A stretch of DNA of 64,000 nucleotides from Odobenus rosmarus divergens (Eukaryota; Chordata; Mammalia; Carnivora; Odobenidae), in the NCBI RefSeq assembly GCF_000321225.1, contig NW_004450398.1, positions 1,786,340 through 1,850,339 on the forward strand, given 5' to 3'. Position 1 is the first letter of the stretch; every line of letters begins with the position of its first letter. A program made the position numbers and the translations under genes. The notes beneath the pieces are model-generated. The model saw nothing but the letters and a program-made list of their open reading frames with translations. It was not told where the DNA came from and searched no databases. This document shows positions 59,151 through 64,000 of this stretch, in pieces.

Positions 59151-60914
59151 GCTGACTCTCACCTGGGCAAACGCTGTTGCTGAAAAAAGAAACCCGTGAC
59201 GGAGGGGCGGCAAGACTGATGGAAGAGCACACTGGATCTGCTTCGTGGCCACCTCAGAGTGGAGAGATTTAGTGCATCCTGTCTTCTCTCGGTGCTCCTC
59301 CTTTTCTCCTCACTGCCCTTCAAGACCTGTGCCCGACGTGTCCTAGGACGGCTCACAGTACCGAGAGCCGACAGGAGCTGCATCTGCAGGGCGGGCATGG
59401 GCGTGTGCGCACACACGGGCACGCAGCCGCGCCGCTTGCTCCAACACGTGCCCGCCCGTTCTGGGCTGCCAGCAAGGCTGCCCCCGGGGGCCCGCCTGAG
59501 CCAACAGAACATTCCCAAGTGCAGCCAAGGTCAAAGGGCAGAGTGAAGCTGGGGTCTGGTCTCTTCTCATGCCCTCCAGCAAAGGCTCCCCACCTTCTTG
59601 TCCATGAGCAACCCGGGCAGTGTTCCCTGCTCTCCGACGTGCTCCACAAGGCTCCCGGGCACACAGGCGCTTTGACAGTTTAAGGTGGGTAATGACCCCG
59701 AAAATTGAAGCAACACTCAATTCTTTGGAACTCTTTCCTCCTCTCTGTCTCCGCCCCCTGAGAAAGGCTCATTCGGGACCTGAAGGCTGCCTCTGCTTGT
59801 GTGCTCTGTTTCGCAAGAGCGCTCCTCAGACACCGAGTGCCTGTGTGTCGACTGGGATAGAGTCCAAATCTGGGGGCATGTTCCAGGTGAGGGAGCCTTA
59901 CGGGCCCAGATTCAGGAACGTGGTTCCTTGTGGCCTGTGTGCTCCCAGCTGGAGAGCGTGCTCACTCGCCCTCTTCGTGGCTGCCCTGGGGGCTCCAAGA
60001 AGAGGAGTGGAAAGCAGGGACCCCCAGGCCTCAGCTCGCGGATGATTTTTGCGTGGAATCTAATCCCCACATCCCCAACCCAACCGCTCAAAGGCTGTTC
60101 TCTTAGACACGACTGTCAGAAAGCTTTGAAGAGAGCTCTAATCCTGCTGCTTTTGCACTGGCAAGATTTCTAAGTCTCATTTCTGCTTTTTGGTCTTCAT
60201 GGACCAGGAACCAATCTCCACAAGGATGGGCCTTCACGTGCTCTACCCAGCCTGGAAGTGGCGGTTGCAGGGGTGGCGGGGGGCGGGGGTGGGGTATGGC
60301 TGCTTTGCAGGCAAGCTGGGGTTTAGAGTGTGTGAGTGTGGTGTGCAGAAGACGGGAACGGGGAATGCTGTGTCTAAGCCAGGGCCACCTGAAGGCCCCC
60401 TCTCTAATGAGGGTCTGTCTCGCCAACCTCTGACAATCAGAGGTTGGTGGTAGAGCCATCAGGGCTTGGCCACCACCAATGCCAGCCTTGAGGTGAGTGG
60501 GATTTAGAGGTATGGCTCTCAGCCTGCCCTGTGTGAGCCTTGCAGCCTTGGTCCAAGCCTTGGCTTCCCGTATGTAGATCAGGACAAACGCTCCCAGCTC
60601 CCAGCATTGTCCAAAGCATAGAATCAATGCATACCAAGCACCTGGCACAGTTCATTCTTCTGGTCAAACTCTATCCCGCGATCCCAGAAGCAGATGATGT
60701 TTTCTGTCTGACACACACCCACTTTTGGAGCCAACAACGTGGTTTGGCCTGATCCTAGTGAAGCCTCAGGTGGCTGGCTGTGGGCAGGCCTTTATTTCTA
60801 AAATCAGAAAAGGAGAATTCCCTTCAGATGTGTCAAACGGGGTCAGGAACTGAGAGGCAGGGTGCTGGTGGTGGTAGCAGCAGGGCAGGCCAACCTGAGT
60901 GCACAGCCTCTCTG

Positions 60915-61065
60915 CGGAGAGGGGCATCTGGTGTGACCTTGGGCAGCTTGTTTCCTCACAGGCACAAAAGGAAAATGGCAAAACCTCCCTTCTGAGGGTT
61001 GCTGGATCAAATGAGAAAATTGCATAAAGTGCTTAGCAGCTCAATACGTCTTGCTTAAAAATAAA
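60915..61065 (+). repeat. MIR
   Basis: GGTGTGACCTTGGGCAGCTTG, TTTCCTCACAGGCAC, GGATCAAATGAGAAAATTGC and AAGTGCTTAGCAGCTCAATA are MIR in order. Confidence 0.65.
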
Positions 61066-62099
61066 TTAAAAAAGGCCTCAGGGTCAGAATCAAGTTTCTC
61101 TAATTCATTGACCCAGTGGCTAGAGTCTCTGGCCAGGGAGCTGAAGGCTGGGAGGGGTGGCTAAGGGAGAGCGGGGCGCTGAGGAGACTGGAGGAAGGTG
61201 GCAGGGAGCTTCTCCTTCCAGTGGGACCCCAGAAAGGCCATTCTTCTTGCCTTGGGGAGCTGGAAGGAGAGAAGTGGCTCCAGTGTTATAGTCAGAAACA
61301 AGACAAATAATGTGCCTAAAAATTTAGTTTCTGGGAAACACTGTCACGAGATGACATTAGCACCTAGTATGTGATCCCAGCAGAGAAATCAGGACTAAGG
61401 TCTATGAATTAAGCATTGATTTTTTTTTTTTGGCTGTCAGTCCAAGGCTTCGTGGTCAGCTCAGCTGGCTCTGAGAACACGGTAATCCTCGCATTCTTCC
61501 TCAGTTACTCAGCTGCCAAAAGTTGGCTCTGGAACTGCGCTGCCTTTCCACAGAACTATTAAGTGTTCTGGGTCAGTGACTGATAGGGCTGGTTTGTTTG
61601 CCTTTGATAAAGATAACACTTGTGGAAAGCACAGCACTCCTCCTGTGCTCAGGGATTTACGTGTTTGCTCAGAGACAGATGGTGCCCTGGACCCAGTAGG
61701 ACATGGAGTCATGGGACAAGAAGAGAGGAAAGCAGAGCTTGGCCCTTGCGGGATGAAGTCTGACTCTCCAGTTGGCACCCTGAGCCAACTGGTGCAGGTG
61801 CCAGAGCTGGGTCTGAGCAAGACAGCAACGCCCCTGCAGCCGCAGTTTACAGGCTGCTGGGGAAATGAGACACTGAGCAATTCATCCCGCCCATCTAGCA
61901 ATCCACGTCCCTAACCCAAGTTCGACAGTCACTGAGCACCTGCTTGCTAAGTGTCAGCAGGTGAGGGCAAGACGAACAGGAAGCCCAGGGCCTTCCACAC
62001 GAGTGCAGGGCAAGTGACACAGACAAGACGACATATGGGTCAACTTCAGCTAATGGCAAGGGCTCTGAAGACTGTGGGAAAACCATCCCACTCTGACGT

Positions 62100-62605
62100 A
62101 GATATTCCAAAGAACTGGGAACAGGTGTTCAAATAAAAACTTCCACATGCACACTCAGAGCAGCGCTGTAAGCACTCACCCAAAGGTGAAAACCAGCCAC
62201 GTGGCCATCAGTGGGTGAAAGAATGGATGAATGAGAGGTGGTCCATCCACACAGTGGCTATAGCTCTGACACACGCTACAACGTGGAGGAACCTTGAACA
62301 TGTGACGCTAAGTGAACGAAGCCAGACACCAAAGGCTACGCGACGTAGGATGTATGTGAAACGTCCAGAACGGGTTAAGTCCACAGAGACAGAATACAGA
62401 GCAGTGGCTGCCAGGGGCTGGGGAAGGGTGAATGGTGAGTGACCATTCGATGGGAAAGGGCTTTTATTTGGGGGGTGATGAAGGTATTGTGGAACTAGCA
62501 GAGGTGGTGGTGGCACAAGACTGTGAATGTAGTAAACGCCACTGAACTGTATCCTTTCAAAAGGTTTTATGTGAATTTCACCTCAATTAAACAAATAAAA
62601 CCAGC
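62100..62605 (+). mobile_element. L1M 3' end
   Basis: Clear ancient L1 3' end: GGCCATCAGTGGGTGAAAG, CTACAACGTGGAGGAACCTT, AAGTGAACGAAGCCAGACAC, GGCTGCCAGGGGCTGGGG, GGGGTGATGAAGGTATTGTG, CACTGAACTGTATCCTTTC, ending in an AATTAAACAAATAAAA tail. Confidence 0.8.
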
Positions 62606-64000
62606 TGCTGCGCAGACAGGGCCTGGGGGGTGTCGGGGCCCCCAGCAGAGGCCCTCCTGAGCAGGTATCTGAGCAGAGTCCTGAATGCTGAGAAGGAACC
62701 AGCCACATGGAGGGCTCCAAGCAGAAGTTTGGATTAGAATTGGGAAGGGCAGGGGGTGGGGGCTGAGCAAGAGAGACCATGGAGTTCTGTCCACCTCCAT
62801 GTCACCATGACCTGCCAGGTGAACACCTGTGAGCAGCCTCTGGGCCAGAAGGAGTCCAGAGTGGGGGTTAAGGCTGCCCTGGGAGGCCGGAGCCCTGGCC
62901 CTCTGACTGGAGGCTGCTGCCCATGCCTCACCTCTCCCCACCCCCACCAGGGGCACTTCCAGGAATGGCTTCTGCTCTGGGGTGGGCCAATCCACTTGGT
63001 GTTTATGGAAGATGCCTCGGTAGTCTAGTTTTGGACACCCCGCCTCCCTTGGCAGATTCTGGCAATCAGCTGTCACCTTGGGTTGGTGGGACAGGTCCTC
63101 GAGGGCACAAACCATGGAAGGCTGCATCTCAAAGGCCAACTCTAGAGCTGGCCGTGCCTGTGCACCTGGACATGCTGTCTGCTGATGACCCAGCCGCCCC
63201 ACAGGCATGCACCCAAGCCTCTACCCTTGTGGAGTAGAACTTTCTTCAGGGGAAAGAGCCATGAACATGAAATCAGCCAATACAGAGAATTTGTGATTTC
63301 TCTCCAAGCCCAATAGAAAAAGAAAAATACACCGAAGTGGCTAGTTGCCTAAGACCCCTGATTTATATTCTACTTTAGTATCTCTTCCGAGGAAATTGAA
63401 GGTACATTTTCATCAAATATAATCATTTACAGCTTGTAAAGCGGGGACAAACTGCTCTGTGATGGCCACCTGGGCTACAGATGAAATGGAAGGTACGTCA
63501 TAACACAGCTAGCCCCTCTAGCAGTCACCCCGAGGCAGGTGGCCAGAACTGTCTTCTCTACTGGGGATTATCCCCTAGGCTGGGGTGAGGGTCCCACACA
63601 GCCTGGGGTTTTCGCAGCCATGTGGCCTAGGGTGAGGGACACAGAGCAAGACCATTCCCAAAGTGTGTGTGTGGGGGGAAGCGACAGGGTTGCACTCACG
63701 GGCTGTGGATGCCACAGCATCAGAGGCCAACCTAGGCCGTGCTTCTGATGACCCCCTCTGGCCCTACTCTTTGGTTTTTGAAAACCTTCAAGGTGAGGGT
63801 GAGGAAATTCATGAGGTGCAACCAACCGAAATCTATCACGTGAGTGCACTTGCCCGCCCTGGATGCACAACTTGTTCACTCTGGTGACGGAAATGAAGCA
63901 GAAGAATGCTTAAGATCTTCTGGGGTCTCCATTCTCTGGTGTCCCTTCCCTAGTCCAAGGGCCACAGACTAAACAATCCGAGGTCTAGGGCCCCAGAGAG

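Larger units (their letters stand above)
32287..64000 (-). other. CLEC16A: CLEC16A upstream intron (partial, reaches window end)
   Basis: From the acceptor of the penultimate exon to the end of the window. I looked for the preceding CLEC16A exon (the RFYDQGRRGSSDPT / SVFASVDKVP segment) and did not find its reverse complement, so this appears to be one large intron. In human the corresponding intron is also large. Contents are repeats listed separately plus unique DNA with no gene I can support. The gene-free unique stretches include 36800-40250, 40500-42650, 42800-45880, 47100-48480, 52250-53500, 54400-55950, 59160-60900 and 62610-64000. Confidence 0.7.

Overview
This is a vertebrate nuclear genome window, almost certainly from a carnivoran mammal. 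Five tRNA-Lys-derived SINEs of the Carnivora-specific SINEC (CAN-SINE) type are present, several with clear target-site duplications. MIR, L2, MER20, MLT1-like MaLR and old L1 fragments make up the older repeat layer. The SINE subtype (long pyrimidine-rich 3' part, 'gggagtctgcttctccctctgac') resembles non-canid caniforms (bear, seal or mustelid) more than dog; that species-level guess is inference from memory. There is no bacterial, phage or CRISPR content.

One gene can be recognised. The last two coding exons of CLEC16A lie on the minus strand at 32131-32286 and 22272-22597. They match the Ser-rich, disordered C-terminal tail of that protein and are joined by a consistent phase-1 splice. The stop codon TGA is at 22274-22272. 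A 3' UTR of about 3 kb runs down to a group of AATAAA signals near 19.3-19.0 kb. Everything above 32287 to the window end reads as the large intron before the penultimate exon: no further CLEC16A exon was found. CLEC16A is an endolysosomal E3 ubiquitin-ligase component acting in mitophagy and autophagy.

Layout: 1-18990 is GC-rich flanking DNA downstream of CLEC16A with MIR, L2, L1 and MaLR fragments and no supportable gene. 19000-22271 is the CLEC16A 3' UTR. 22272-22597 is the terminal coding exon. 22598-32130 is the last intron, with a CpG-island-like block at 25.74-26.4 kb and an AT-rich, possibly constrained block at 24.26-24.7 kb. 32131-32286 is the penultimate exon. 32287-64000 is the upstream intron, repeat-rich, with nested transposons at 45.9-46.8 kb and two young-looking SINEs at 40.3 and 56.9 kb.

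The many open frames of 60-340 codons elsewhere are what GC-rich, stop-poor mammalian DNA gives by chance. None shows a recognisable family, splice logic or start context. No novel biological system is evident. The points most worth checking are the in-frame cassette structure and weak donor of the penultimate exon, the intronic CpG island, the hairpin/octamer block, and a tail-only retroinsertion at 43.7 kb.
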